This document shows, in pieces, positions 13,915-25,931 of a stretch of 64,000 bases of DNA. Position numbers and translations under genes: made by a program. Positions within the stretch are counted from its first letter, which is position 1. The number at the start of each line of letters is the position of its first letter. The DNA is taken from the NCBI RefSeq assembly GCF_945859685.1, contig NC_079149.1:131342065-131406064 (forward strand). Reading direction: 5' to 3'. The notes beneath the pieces are model-generated. The model worked only from the letters and a program-made list of their open reading frames with translations. It searched no databases and was not told the origin of the DNA. The stretch comes from Eupeodes corollae. Taxonomy: Eukaryota > Arthropoda > Insecta > Diptera > Syrphidae.

Positions 13915-14935
13915 GTTGAGCAACCAGGATTCTGTACTGGATCCTCTTGCTTTGATGGAATCTACACTTTGCGTATCGTCATCGAGTACGCAGTAAATAT
14001 CGAACACCACTTTACTTTCCGTTCGTCAATATTGAGAATGCTTTCGATAAAGTCAACAGGGAGCTTATGTGGACAGTTTCTGAAGGGGAGAGGTATCTAG
14101 AATAAGCTTATATCTATTATAAAAGGTGACTTATGAGGGTTCCAAATATCACGTCTTACACGTAGGTAGGTTGTTAGAAGCGTTTGAAGTCAAAAATGAA
14201 GTCAGGCAGGATTGTGTACTGTCACCAATACTTTTTTTATTTTCGATCAGTAATGCCCCGCTGTCTGCCTTGACAGAAAACGGAGGAATAAGATGTAGCT
14301 TTTCAATAAAATTAAAATATCTAGACTGCGCAGTACATGTATGTTTGCTATCTCATAGGATAATGCACTCTCAAATGATAACAAGGGTGAAGCGGAAATT
14401 GTCCTCTTTGATAAATATTGCCCAGAGACCACCATACAAAAAAGTAGAGAGTTTTCAATATCTTGAAAGTATTGAATCTATTGAAGGCGGAACAGAATAA
14501 GACATTGCTTATCGTATCAGGATATGTTAGGCTCTGTTGGGGATGCTGTCCAAGATTTAGAGGAGCAATTTTTTAAGCTTGAAGATGAAGCTACGACTGT
14601 TTCACTCAAACTACAAATATCAGTACGGTTGCAGGACCTGGAAAAACTAAATAGAATAATGGTTCAGAAAAAAAGGATTAGACAAACGCTTCGAAAAGTT
14701 AATGATTTTATTGCAGGACAGCAATACAGTGGAATTCACTTCCTTAAAAAGACAGAAAAGTCGAGAGGCTGAGAAGCAAGTGGAGGAGAATAATCGAATT
14801 GGAATCATCGAGATTAGGGAAGAACTTTAGGGAGCTCAAACATATTGCCAGAAACCGAACACAATGGCGCGTAGGAGTAGTTGAAGCTCTATTTCCCACT
14901 AGGTTATCACTCACGGACTTTATAGGATCGAAGTA
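13915..14935 (+). mobile_element. Decayed non-LTR retrotransposon (RT domain to 3' end)
   Basis: Successive frames give the reverse transcriptase in order. EQPGFCTGSSCFDGIYTLRI (from about 13918) corresponds to the Q-x-GF-x-G-x-S region. FVNIENAFDKVNRELMW (about 14023-14075) corresponds to the catalytic FVDFEKAFDRVNRE block, with its Asp changed to Asn. FEVKNEVRQDCVLSPILF is the V-x-QG-x-x-LSP block. LKYLDCAVHVCLLSH is the YADD region with the Asp pair destroyed (DCAVH). The C-terminal tail RLGKNFRELKHIARNRTQW, followed by VVEALFPTR (about 14805-14900), is typical of an insect LINE 3' coding end. At least four frameshifts and two dead catalytic positions make it inactive. It resembles the element at 35.9-37.3 kb but is distinctly different in sequence. 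Confidence 0.85.
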
Positions 14936-17900
14936 ATTATGAACAATTTAAAACATATTTTTACTTAACAGGTTGACAATATTTTTATTAGAGTTCTTGT
15001 CTTCACTAAAAAAGATGTTATTTAAAAGTCTTCCAAAAGTATACAAACATTATACGACTTCTCTATAATTCGTCTCGAGTTCGAATCTTTTAGCAATGTA
15101 ATACTTGCCATACAGTTCTTTTTAATACCATGATGTCTTTAGTGATTCCGGAGGTACATATATTCAGACGTACAGACCTATGCCCACCCGAACAGCACAC
15201 ATTGTTCTCAGAACCATGAATTTGATTCTAAGGACATTAAAAAGTCAATAGATGTTAAAATCTTCAGTTCGACAAATCCCTGACAAGACTTCGGATAGGA
15301 ACTTTGACACTTAGAAAAACTTCTCTATACATTTGAAAGGACAACTTACAATTTATTTTCAATGTAAATCCTTAACCTTTTAAGAACTTGCAAATCTATT
15401 ACTGTTTAATTCTAAATATGTAGTTGACCTTCTACTTGATTCCATTTCATTGAAGTCCTTAAAAATGCACAATAAAAACTTTCAAAAAAAAGTTAACATA
15501 CTGTTTGAAACAAAACATATTATCCTTGATTTGACATTTTAAGTTTATTTTCTAAGTAAAAATCGATCAAGATGACCCACAAAATCACGTAAATATATCA
15601 CACACTTAGAAACGTCTGTATCCAAGTTCAAGAATAAGCTATGCAGCACACACATATTTTTTGAAACTAAGAAAATATGTTCAATTCCCAAAGATATATT
15701 GGTTCCTCTTTAAGTATGTGTGTATTTTTCAAATATCTAATAGAAATCCTGTAAAACTAATCGAATCCTTTAAACAAAAAAGGACAAAAACTTTTATCAA
15801 GTTACGAATGTATATTCTTATGCTCTTTCTGTGCATTCTTTTGGGGTGAAGGATACTATTATAAGATATTTGATATTTGTCTTATGATGCTTCAAGGACG
15901 ATTTTCTTCTTTTTTTTTTATAACTTATTTTGCCAGAGCAATGAACAAGGATAATAACAAAGGAAAGGAAAATCAGTCAAAATACTACTTTCACGTAGAT
16001 ATATAAAATGGTAAGACAATACTCAATGGAATATACGGGTCTTGGTTTATATCTATCCTATACACAATATATCCTTAGATAGAAGACTTTTCTATACTCA
16101 CAAAGAAAATAAACTAAATGACAAATAGACAAAGACAATGCAGGACATCATAGTCGTCGCTCGTTGGTCTGTCATATGAATCCTTGGGAAAAAGGAGAAA
16201 ATATGGCAATGTCGCAGCAGTGTGTTTTTGGTTTATATTTATTGGCAGTTTTTTTTCCTTTAGCTAGAATATCCTTTAATGGCATGGAAAGGATATACAT
16301 AGATTACTTTGAAGGCCCGATATGCTTTTTCCATCTATCTATCTATCAGTTGTAAGGGTCAGAAAAGTTATGATAGAAAAAAAGTAAACCATTAGGATTA
16401 CTGAAATTCGATTGAAATAATTTTTGACCTAAGGGAATCAATATAATCTACAACTTCATTCGATTTGTTATTGTACTGAGGTCCTTTTTGTTGCTGTGTG
16501 TTCAATGTTTCATATGGTTTTTTGTATTGTGTGATTTTGATGGCCATATCCAGGATGGATGAAGGTACCTTTGCTCCATTTATAACTTCTTGTTAAACCA
16601 CCTGGGCTTTTGAAACTGTCCATCAATCTATTTAGGTATTTTTTTTGCTTTTGTTTATGGTTGTTTTTGGGGGTAGACAAATTGATGTTGCTATATTGGT
16701 ACTTTTGAAGAGTTTCCTCTCTCGTCCTTTCCCAATCCCTAATCACTTTATGGCATTTGAAGGGACGACAACTAAATGTAACGATCAATTTTGTTAGATC
16801 AAAGCTTTCTATCTAAATGGACTTATATATCGTACCTTTATTCATAAAGTGGTTTTTTTATTTTGTTTATTTATTTTTGAGTTCTAGCAATAAATTTGAT
16901 TTATTTTCATGTTCAATGGATTCTATTTGAAACTGACATCAATATTGGTCTGGAAATCAGGTTTTGTTAGTTGAGTCAATAAATGTTGTTTTTTGGAAAT
17001 AGATGAAGGCAAGTTACCGTACCGAGCGCCATAGTCATATTTTAGTTTAGTTTTTTTTTCAATATTTTTCAATTCGTATTTTTAAGGTAAAAGTTTCTGT
17101 TTGATGGATTATTCTGGTAACATTTTTTGATGTGCACCTAAAGGACGAGGAATTTAGGGATGAATTTGTCAAGGATGGTATTAAAAAAGGATATGAAGGA
17201 TTTTATATTATTTTTCCTATGTAAAGTTAAGTACCAAATGTCTTTATGAGTTCTTGAACCTTTAGAGAGTTATTGGTCATTGAATTTTGAATAAAGTTAC
17301 ATTTGAGGAGTTAAAGTTTACTCTGTGGAATATTATTATCTTTGAGGTTTGTAATCTTGTATTTTCATTGAGAATACCTTTTCTAGTCTAGAGATAAACA
17401 CATTAAGATGCACAAACAGGAATTTCAAACAATTCTGTAAAATTTTGTTGATTCGTTGATCAATAATTCTAAATAAAAAGTTCTAAAGAATGTTAATTAT
17501 TTCAAAAAGAGAAAACTTAATTTTAAGTTTTTCATTTGCAATGATTTTCGTAATGAAAAAAGGTTTGAAGTCGTATTTAAAATGATTGGAGATATTTTAA
17601 AGAATTTTTGAAAGAAAAACAATATTCAACGCTTAAGATAAAAATTAAAATAGGCTTCAAAACACAAAGGCATACAATCAGAACAGTTAGTAAGAAAACA
17701 TTTTTAAGATTGTTTTTTATATTCTAAAGAACATTTTGTAATTTTTCTCAGAACAATTTAAAACCTGTTAAATCCCTTTCTAAATAATTCTTTCAAAATT
17801 CATAGTACGTTCCTTTGACTTATTTCATTTTCAATTGTGTCCATATTTAAGTCACACCCTAAGTCAAGTGAAGAACACAACTGTTGGCTCTAAGGTAAAA

Positions 17901-18180
17901 ACATACCTTTACAATTGTACATACTTTTTGGGAATTAGAAACAATTCAAGGAAAATCCTCCTAAAAGTTGTGCGAATTTTTGTTTACTGGACGTGAAAAT
18001 ATTTACTTATATTTTTTTATTGCTGGGAGAAGTTTCAAAAAAGTTTACTTTTATAAACATTGTTGAAGTAGAGGGGGAGTTCTTTTTAAATTAGAAATTA
18101 AGAATAAAAGATAAATAGAGAGAAGTTAAATGTTTTCCTGTTCCTCTTAATATTCTGAGATTTAATTAAGAACATTTCAT
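14936..18180. other. AT-rich non-coding DNA with a possible trace of the dispersed repeat
   Basis: No gene is recognised. At about 15160-15310, GTACAGACCTATG, ATGTTAAAATC, TTCGACAAATC and GGATAGGAACTTT appear in the same order as the core of the dispersed repeat at 6.5 kb. This may be a very old copy. A short (ATCT)n run lies at about 16335-16347. The remaining open frames look random. Confidence 0.45.
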
Positions 18181-20338
18181 TTTTGTTAAATGTGTCAAAA
18201 CCAAATATCAACATTTATTTGAATAAAAGTTAATATTATTGGTATGAGAAATTGAAAAGACGAAGTATTAACACAGTCCTTAATTTGGTGTAAGACAAAT
18301 AAAACAATTTAATTCAGAGACTTAGGAGATTTCCCAAAAGTTTTTAATTTAATTAAATTACAGAGATTATTCAAAAAATCAATATTGTGTTCCTTATACA
18401 GTTTTAGGGACAAGTAAAATGAAAGTAAAAATTCTATTTCAGATGTGGGGACACTTAAAGGAAACTAAAAAATTTAGATAATCCTAATTTTCTGATCTTA
18501 AAACTTAAGATTTTATTACTAAACTTCAAAATTTCTAATCAAAATGCGAGGCTCAGATAAATATTTAGTAAAGAATTAAATTGGTCTTACAAATTAAGTA
18601 TTAATATTTTACGCCAAAGCAAGGTTATCTAGCACATTCTTGATGTACGTCTCAGAAAAGATTCTCTTAACCTAACTTTAAGCTTAAATTAAGCTTGGGA
18701 TTATATTGATTGAAATGAATAGAAGTTTGACTATTTCAGTAGATTTGCTTGAAGTCTGAAATGCAACATACTATTTCAACAGAAAATTGTTTCAAAACTT
18801 TTTATTATTTGGTTCTGTTTATAAGACTAAGTTTGTTAAAGAAGACACAATGTTCAAATGTATATGTGAGCTGTTATAAATTTTTTGAAGTTGGGCGTAA
18901 GAGGTTACAGCCAGAAAATATATTGTGTTCCTTATATAAATTTAAGGACGAGTAAAATGTAGGTAAACATAATATTTAAGTAGTTAATTGCAATACCTTT
19001 GATATATTTTTAGTTTTGACGCCGGAGAACTTGAAAATTTTCAATAATATAAATTTTTTGTTCTTAAAAATGAAGAAAAGGCTTTTGAAAGCCTTAAAAT
19101 GTTGTAACACTGTATGAGCATGAGAATTAAAGGATTAAAAAGGAGTTATCGAAAAAATAATGTCTTAAAAATTTGAATATTCAAATTGAAGACAAAAAAT
19201 AGTTTGCCAAAGCGTTCTACATTCTTGATGTGTGGCTCAAAAAAAGAATCTCTAAACTTGACAGTATGCCCAAAAATATACTCAAGGTAGTTCGCCAAAA
19301 GCATTCTAAATTCTTGATGTGCGGCTCAAAAAAGAATTTTTAATCCGGACTGTAAGCTTAGGCTTGTATTAATTGAAATTAATAGAAGTTTGATTAGGAC
19401 AGTCAATTGGCTTCAAGATTGGAATGCACTATGCTATTTCGACAGAAAATTATTAGTATAACATCATCGATAAAACAGCCTTTTTTTAAAGAACGAGTGG
19501 TTCTTAATGATAACAGGCAGAAGACTTGAAAAATGTATTGTGTTCAAAAATCTTAATTGTTTGATATCAACACTAAAGCGTTTATTTCTAAACTTTACAT
19601 TTTTAAGCACATTGTGAGGCTTAAATAAATAGAGAAGAATTAAATTGGTCTTCAAAATTTGAATATTAAAATCAAAGCAAAAAACAAACACATTCTTGAT
19701 GTACGACTCAAAAAAGAATCTCTAAACTTTACTGTAGGTTCAAAATTAAGCTCAATAGTAAATTGATTTAAATTAAAAGAAGTTCAAGTATAACGTTAGA
19801 TTGGCTTGAAAAGTGAAATTATGCTATTTCGACTAAAAATTGATTGTATACAAATATTTTTAAAAACAACGAAAGTCATGAGTTCGGTCACAACTGTTTC
19901 AAAATTTGTATGGTTTTTATATTTTTATGTTTTGGTTCTGTTTAAAAGTTATAGAGGGCAACTATCCAAATATGTGAGCTGTACTAAAATTATTGATAAA
20001 CAAAGGGTATTTATAGATTACAACCAGAAGGTTTGAAAAATAAATTGTGTTCCTCATACAAAATTAAGGACGATTAAAGATTGAAGGTAAAAATAATATT
20101 TTAAGTAGTCAATTGAAATACCCTTGTTTTTTGACGTCGGGAAAATTGAAATTTTCAATAATATACATTTTTTGTTATTAAAAATAGAAAAGGATTTTAC
20201 CAGATTTAAAATTTTGAAACACTGTATAAGCGTGAGTTATTTTAAAAATTTGAATATCAAATTTGAAGACAAAAAATAGCTGTCCAAAAGCATTGTACAT
20301 TCCTGATGTGCGGCTAAAAATATAATCCCTAAACTTGA
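18180..20338 (+). repeat. Degenerate tandem array, units about 0.5-0.6 kb
   Basis: Several landmark strings recur in order. ATTGTGTTCCTTATA-like occurs at about 18384, 18920, 19536 and 20043. ACATTCTTGATGTACG-like, followed by CTCAAAAAAGAATCTCTAAAC, occurs at 18634, 19219, 19308, 19690 and 20297. Other shared strings are GAATTAAATTGGTCTT (about 18573 and 19639), ATTTTCAATAATAT and TGCTATTTCGAC. Spacing alternates (536, 616, 507 bp), suggesting a higher-order pattern of about 1.06-1.08 kb made of two unlike half-units. There is also a local 90-bp duplication at 19219/19308. No conserved reading frame runs through the units. The array ends exactly where the SINE begins. Confidence 0.7.
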
Positions 20339-20614
20339 CAGCGGTAGTACCAGTGGCATGATGGTTAGTGCTTGGACTGTCATGCCAGAGGTCTTGGGTT
20401 CGATCCCTGTCTTTGCCATCCAAAGTCTTTTCACGGGTACTGCCTCTTGCGAGGAATTGGCAAATTCTCCAAGAGTAACTCTTGTCATGAAAAAGTACTT
20501 TTTCAAATTAGCCGTTCGGATTCGGCATAAAAACTGTAATTGCTCTCCATTCCTGACAACATTACTCGCACACAGGAATGGTTGAGAGTTGTAAGTCACT
20601 AGGTCCTTGTTATT
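20339..20614 (+). mobile_element. tRNA-derived SINE, copy 1
   Basis: The sequence aligns along about 265 bp with the reverse complement of 25657-25920. Its head is tRNA-like, with an internal RNA polymerase III promoter: an A box at 20354-20368 and a B box at 20397-20407. The body carries shared blocks such as TACTGCCTCTTGCGAGGAAT, TTCTCCAAGAGTAA and GAGAGTTGTAAGTCACTAGG. The 3' end is lost or replaced after about 20606: the CACCCAATTTATTTATTT tail seen in copy 2 is missing. It lies directly after the tandem array at CTAAACTTGACAG, so it either inserted there or truncated the array. It encodes no protein and would have depended on a LINE for movement. Confidence 0.85.
20354..20407 (+). promoter_or_regulatory. 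Pol III internal promoter (A and B boxes) of SINE copy 1
   Basis: The A box is TGGCATGATGGTTAG (20354-20368) and the B box is GGTTCGATCCC (20397-20407), with tRNA-like spacing. The B box matches the classical consensus exactly. Confidence 0.8.
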
Positions 20615-23600
20615 ATTAACTTACTTAGAGCCAAATAAGAAGGTTTAAACAGTATATGGCGTCGAGGGAGTGATTCTGAGACTTAGCAGCATTGTTGACT
20701 ACTGCGAATATCTGATCATACCATAAGAGGTAACCAAGGATACAAATACCAAGTACTGAGAGTGGATTATTTTTTTTTTTCAATTTAATTGGGGATGGAG
20801 TTGCCATTAAATTTCCACATCTGAAAGAATCTAGAAAACATGAAAATCTTAGAATTCTGTCATCACCAAAAAAATTTAATAGATAAGAAGTTAAAGACAA
20901 GATCTCGTTTATTATTTAATAAAAAGAAATCAAAGACGTAAGACCAAGTTATACCAAATCCAGTTTAGTTTTTAAGCTGTTTAATGCTATGTTAAAGCTT
21001 TGGTTACTGATGATAATATTTCTTGCGTTCATGCCACGTTCAAAAAGTTACGAACTATCAAAACTTTTTTTAAAATATTTTTTTATTGAATGGAACTCAG
21101 TCGATGCACAATGCAAGCGTATTTATTGGCATTGTGATATTTTTATTAGAAACGTATTTGACTCATTAAATAATGAAAACGAGGCTTATAATTAAGAAGA
21201 CATTTAATTTATGAGCTCTTGGATAGTCATTAACCTTGAGATATTGAAGAAATCTTCTTCAACAAATCTTGATTTCATTACAAATCATTTACTCAGACTA
21301 TTTGCTAATAAAATCCAACTTCTGCACTTTAAGAGATCCTCAAAGCTAGTAAAAAGTTTACGCTTATGGTATACGTTTTTTTGCATGCAAATCCTTGCCT
21401 TAAAACTAATTGCCTACTCTTAAAAAATACACCCATTACTCATAGGCACTTGTCTTTAAATTGATAACAAGCATTTCCAAGTATACAAATCACTCACTGG
21501 GTGATTCGTCCTTGTTCAGCTTTTGTGTCTAAATACTCATTTATATATGTATATGAATTCTGACAAGGACCTTGATATATGTATAGGGTATAAAAAAGAA
21601 TCTTGTTAGATCCAATTTCAGTGCCAAAACAAAAATTTTATCTCTTTTATCTTTTATTTCACACGTTGTTTTGTCGTTAGATGAAATTCAATTCAATATA
21701 CATACTTTTTTGGCTACTTCATATCCTCAGAGCCTTATACCTAAAGTATAGCGCAAAAGGAACATCAGGGCGGCTGATGTGAGTTCAGGGCGGTTCAGCT
21801 TATAGGTACACCAAAACAACAAATAAAATTAAAAAAGAAAAAAATATCGCTGAAAAAATAAACATTTTGAGATGGATCCAATTTGTTTTGTTTTGTATTT
21901 CATGTACATAGCTTTTCTCATGGAGATATAAAAATGACGACTTTTTTGTTTTTGAAATACAATTTACACGACCAACACCAACTTTTTAATAAGTTTTTCT
22001 TTCTGTTTTCCTCTTTTTATTATATTTTTAACGAGAGAGTAGCAGAAGCAAAAGGGGATAGACGTGTGGTTTTTATTTTAAAAAAGAAAAGAATTTCCCT
22101 TTCTAAAGGTATTTAGGAATATAAACTTTTGAAAAAGTCGGAAAAAAAGCTTTAAATTGTCTGCAAACATCTTGTAGGTATTAAAGATATAATGCCTTTA
22201 TATATATTTTTTGGTTTGTTGTTGTTTTATGTAAATTAGAATTGTTAAAAGATTAAATTTGAATTTTGTCTTAAGTCGAAGAAAACAGAATTTATACGAT
22301 TGCATACATTAAATCGAAACCGAAAAAAATATAAACAATAGATAAAAGATAAAGTACAAGTTTGAAGTAATTTGTGTATGAAAGGTATCTCGAGGATACG
22401 ATTAAAAAAACGCACTTAAATAGCTATTAGTTGATGAAAAGTCAATTTTAAATATTTAACATAATTACCCTTATACTCTGGGTTGGTAATGGGGTACAAT
22501 AGTAAAATAAAATAGAAGGAGTGAGAAGACAGTTTGGCCCCAAGTGACCCATATAATCAATAGAATGAATTATACATAAACAGTAATGTCATTAATTTTG
22601 ATCGCAACATAACATAATCAATGTCCTTCGTGGAGTTTTTTGATTAATTAAGTTCCATTAGGAATATTTTTTTCTATTTTATTGTGGAACAAGGAAGAAG
22701 TTACAACATTAGAATAAGGATAAGAATCTAGGATTATTTTACCATATTTTTGTATCCTTTTTTATATTGTGTAGAAGGATGTACGAGGTACCCATCTAAT
22801 TCTATTTATTTATATAAAACATATGTGCTTTGATGTTGGTTTTTGAAATGATTTTTTGTTAGTAAAAGCTTTTCCTGGAAAATTATCGTTGTCACTCTAC
22901 CCAAACATAAAATGCGTGTAACTATGTACATTTCTAACTATTTTAGGATGGGTACTCACTTGTTTTAAAACCACTTTAATTTCAAATATTATAATAATTT
23001 ACGTAGCAGATGTCAAATCATTTATGCGAACATAATTAAGGAAAACGCTATTGGCGGTTATTTAGTTTTGAATTATATTTGTTCACTTTAGTGTATTAAG
23101 AGTAACGAAACTTCATTATTTTTTTTTTCAATGCTGTGATAGTTTAGTAAATTATTTTTGATAACTTTAAATATCTGACTTAACAATTATTTTCAAAAAT
23201 TAGACTTTAAAGTCAACGAATTATGTGGATTACTTTAAAATATAAAGGAAAAACAAGAATTTCGAAATTTGTTTGGACTTTTCAAAATGACGTAAGAAGA
23301 AATTTTACACATTTCTAAAATGTTTCTTTTTAGTTAAACTTGTTAAAGTTTAATATGGTCATAAAAAAATCCTCTTTGGTAACATTCATTAGAAAAAAAT
23401 AGGAAAACCTTGATAACCTTAAAAAAACTCAAATTTTATAATAAAAGTCTTAGGCTAAGATATTGTACCACATCATTGAAAAATTGCAAAAGTCATTGTT
23501 ATAGCTAAACAAAATAAGCTATAGATGAAAATAACATCTTTGAAAAAAGTTTTTAAAAAGTGGCATTGAAAAGCCTGAGTGAAATAATAAGAAAAAAGAA

Positions 23601-23757
23601 GACTAATTTAAAACCAGCGAAGCAGTTTGGATTAAGAACTCTAAGCATTCTACAATATAACAAGAAAATTGAACTACTGATGTTCTTAGATGTTGCCAAG
23701 CTTTTGACAAGGTTTGGGACTTTAAAATTAATTGCATAGCAATCCTCCCAGGATGTA
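20615..23757. other. AT-rich non-coding DNA, no gene seen
   Basis: No coding, RNA or mobile feature can be supported. The open frames at 20625-20900, 20989-21195, 21211-21423 and 21883-22116 are motif-free and AT-driven. A small direct repeat (CAGGGCGGCTGATG and CAGGGCGGTTCAG) occurs at about 21767-21797. Confidence 0.5.
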
Positions 23758-24669
23758 CGAGGTGTGTTCAAAAAGTACCCGGAATTTTTGAATTTCGTGG
23801 GTCTGGTGAGTCCGAAGGTCAATTTGTTTATTATGGTGGTATACATGCCCCTAAAGTATGATGCAATTTTCAGCTATAGTCACTGTTTACTTTGTTTGTT
23901 GTCGTTGCCTAGGTTCAACGTGTTTTTATGAGCTCGGCGATTTTTGCAAAATTCATTCCAAAACTGCTGAATTTTGACAAAAAAAAACAATCGCATGAAC
24001 ATGGCTCATCGACGTCAACGACGATCCAAGTTTGCTTGAAAGGGTTATAACTGTTAATAAAACATGGGTTTAAGGTTTTGATGTAAAAATCAAAGCACTA
24101 TCGTCCACCTGGAAGCATCCAACATCACTATGAGCGAAAAAAGCACGTCAAGTTCGACCAAATGTGAACGTTTTGATTTCTGTTTTCTTCGAATATAATG
24201 GCATAGTACATCAAGAGTTCTTATCACAAGGTCATGCGGTCAATAAGGAGTATTACCTTGAAGTAACATTCCGAAAAAACGCTCAGATTTATGGATAAAC
24301 AATTCATGGCTTTTGAACCACGATAATTTGTTTTGGCCAAAAACAATACAATACAATAGTCATGCCCAACATCCATATTCAACAGATATGGTTCCATGTG
24401 ACATTTTAATGTTTCCAAAGTTAAAGAAACCCATGAAAGGACCGCGTTTTTCCTCGATTGAAGAAATAAATGCCGAATCGCTGACAATGCTCAAGGACAT
24501 ATCCAAACGTGAATAACAAGACTGCTTGGAGGACTGAAAAAAAGGTGGTATAAGTGTATTATATCTGAGGAGGACTACTTTCAAGGCGACCTTATTGATA
24601 TAATAAAATAAATAAATATTTTTTTGAAAAAAAAAAACTAAAATTTCGGATACTTTTTGAACACAACTC
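23758..24669 (+). mobile_element. mariner transposon relic with intact ends, dead transposase
   Basis: The element is flanked by TA on both sides (23756-23757 and 24670-24671). Its inverted ends share TGTGTTCAAAAAGTA followed by CCGGAATTTT on the left and CCGAAATTTT on the right. At 912 bp it is shorter than the usual roughly 1.3 kb. Transposase pieces appear in order. VITVNKTWV stands where the first catalytic block TGDETWV is expected, so the Asp is Asn. NVNVLISVFFEYNGIVHQEF and LSQGHAVNKEYYLEV follow. A decayed NHDNL block (HHDNAP in the family) comes next. YSTDMVPCDILMFPKLKKPM carries the third catalytic Asp. The C-terminal EDWKKRWYKCIISEEDYF ends the series. The N-terminal DNA-binding half is mostly deleted, and stops and frameshifts are scattered throughout. 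It could at most be mobilised in trans. Confidence 0.92.
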
Positions 24670-24671
24670 TA

Positions 24672-25645
24672 AGTCCTACGAAACACTGAAATCTTATGAT
24701 CTGAACCAACTGTTAAAATTAAGGTATGAACAAAATTACTCGGAACTTAAACAAAAAACCCGTGTAGGTATCACATGGAAGTGTCTTTGGACCAATCTTG
24801 TTTTTTTATATACAAGCGAAATTTCAGTGGATAGCAACGCTATTATGGCCACCCTTACAGATAACTGCAATTTTGGTGCCAGATAGTTGCAAGGGCTAAG
24901 CAAAAACTTCAAAATTCGTATTAAACAAAATGAAATCGTAACGTTTAAATTTAAATGGTTATAAATAGAAGTGGTGAAAAACGCACTGTTTGACATAGTC
25001 AGAGAATGCAAAGTCACACCAACTTCGAAATAAAGACTGTCGTCGTAAATGAACGAGACAATATTCGTAGGTTAAAAAGGATCAAACCATTATGAGTTTA
25101 CGGTCTTACGGCTTTGGGAAAGTATTACAACTATTAAAAGAAAAATCATTTGTTTATCTTTTATAGATTGATATCAATTTACCTGTAGTTTTACTACTAC
25201 ACTACTCGGAACCGATTAGTTTTTAAAAATTTGCATGAGAGAGAAACAAAAAAGAAGTTTTCACATTATCAAAGTTTGAAAAAAAAGTTCGGCTTATAAT
25301 CCGTAACAAAATGAAGGCACCCTTATTCTCTCTAATTTTGTTTGTTGTAATTGTTAAATGCGATTGAATTAAAATCAAAACTTAAAACAATCATCTGAAG
25401 TACATAGTTTTCAAAAAACATTTTTAATGGTCTTGATTTCAAGTTTGATATCTTTTCAAGGTGATTGTTTAATAGGATTTTTTTCAAGTCCGTAGAATTG
25501 AAAAAAAAACAACAGTTTGTTGAACAAAAACTTCCTTACTTTTTAAAATTGTTTTAGCATTTTGTTCCGAATATTTTTCAGAAAAGAAGTTTAAAAATTT
25601 TGAAGATTTTTGCGTTCTTTTAAATTGTTGTAACAATGTGAAAAA
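24672..25645. other. AT-rich non-coding DNA, no gene seen
   Basis: Nothing beyond chance open frames is visible between the mariner and the second SINE. Confidence 0.5.
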
Positions 25646-25656
25646 AGTGTTGTTAA

Positions 25657-25920
25657 AAAAAATAAATAAATTGGGTGGTGCAACAGTTCATTGAAAACTA
25701 GGCCTAGTGACTTACAACTCTCAACTATTCCTGTGTACGTTTACTGTTGTCAGGGATTGAGAAAGCACTTTCCATGACAAAAATTACTCTTGGAGAATTT
25801 GTCAATTCCTCGCAAGAGGCAGTACCCGTGAAAAGAATTTAGATGGCATAGGCAGGGATTGAACCCAAGACCTTTAGCATGACAGTCCAACGCACTAACC
25901 ATCATGCCACGGGTAAAGCT
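25657..25920 (-). mobile_element. tRNA-derived SINE, copy 2 (complete)
   Basis: Read on the minus strand, this 264-bp element starts with the tRNA-like head (A box 25895-25909, B box 25855-25865). The conserved body follows: CCCGTGAAAAG region, CTCTTGCGAGGAATTG, CTCCAAGAGTAA and GAGAGTTGTAAGTCACTAGG. It ends with GTTGCACCACCCAATTTATT and a short T-rich tail. It is bounded by an 11-bp target-site duplication, so the ends are certain. Compared with copy 1 it keeps the full 3' tail. The B box has GGTTCAATCCC in place of GGTTCGATCCC. The tail is expected to match the 3' end of the LINE that moved it; I could not identify that partner. Confidence 0.93.
25855..25909 (-). promoter_or_regulatory. Pol III internal promoter of SINE copy 2
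   Basis: On the minus strand the A box TGGCATGATGGTTAG (25895-25909) is identical to copy 1, and the B box is GGTTCAATCCC (25855-25865). Confidence 0.8.
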
Positions 25921-25931
25921 AGTGTTGTTAA

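Larger units (their letters stand above)
25646..25931. repeat. 11-bp target-site duplication flanking SINE copy 2
   Basis: AGTGTTGTTAA occurs at 25646-25656 and again at 25921-25931, exactly at the two ends of the SINE. This is the direct repeat expected from target-primed reverse transcription and fixes the insertion boundaries. Confidence 0.85.

Noticed and set aside
14524..14772. 82-codon frame with a coiled-coil look as a separate gene
   Set aside because: It lies inside the 14-kb LINE relic, whose recognisable C-terminal tail resumes in another frame just after it.
18180..20338. CRISPR-like array of regular repeats
   Set aside because: Units are about 0.5 kb, diverged and without short identical repeats and unique spacers; the genome is eukaryotic.
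20354..20407. A tRNA gene (A and B boxes)
   Set aside because: No cloverleaf can be formed beyond the promoter boxes, and the sequence continues into a SINE body shared with 25657-25920.
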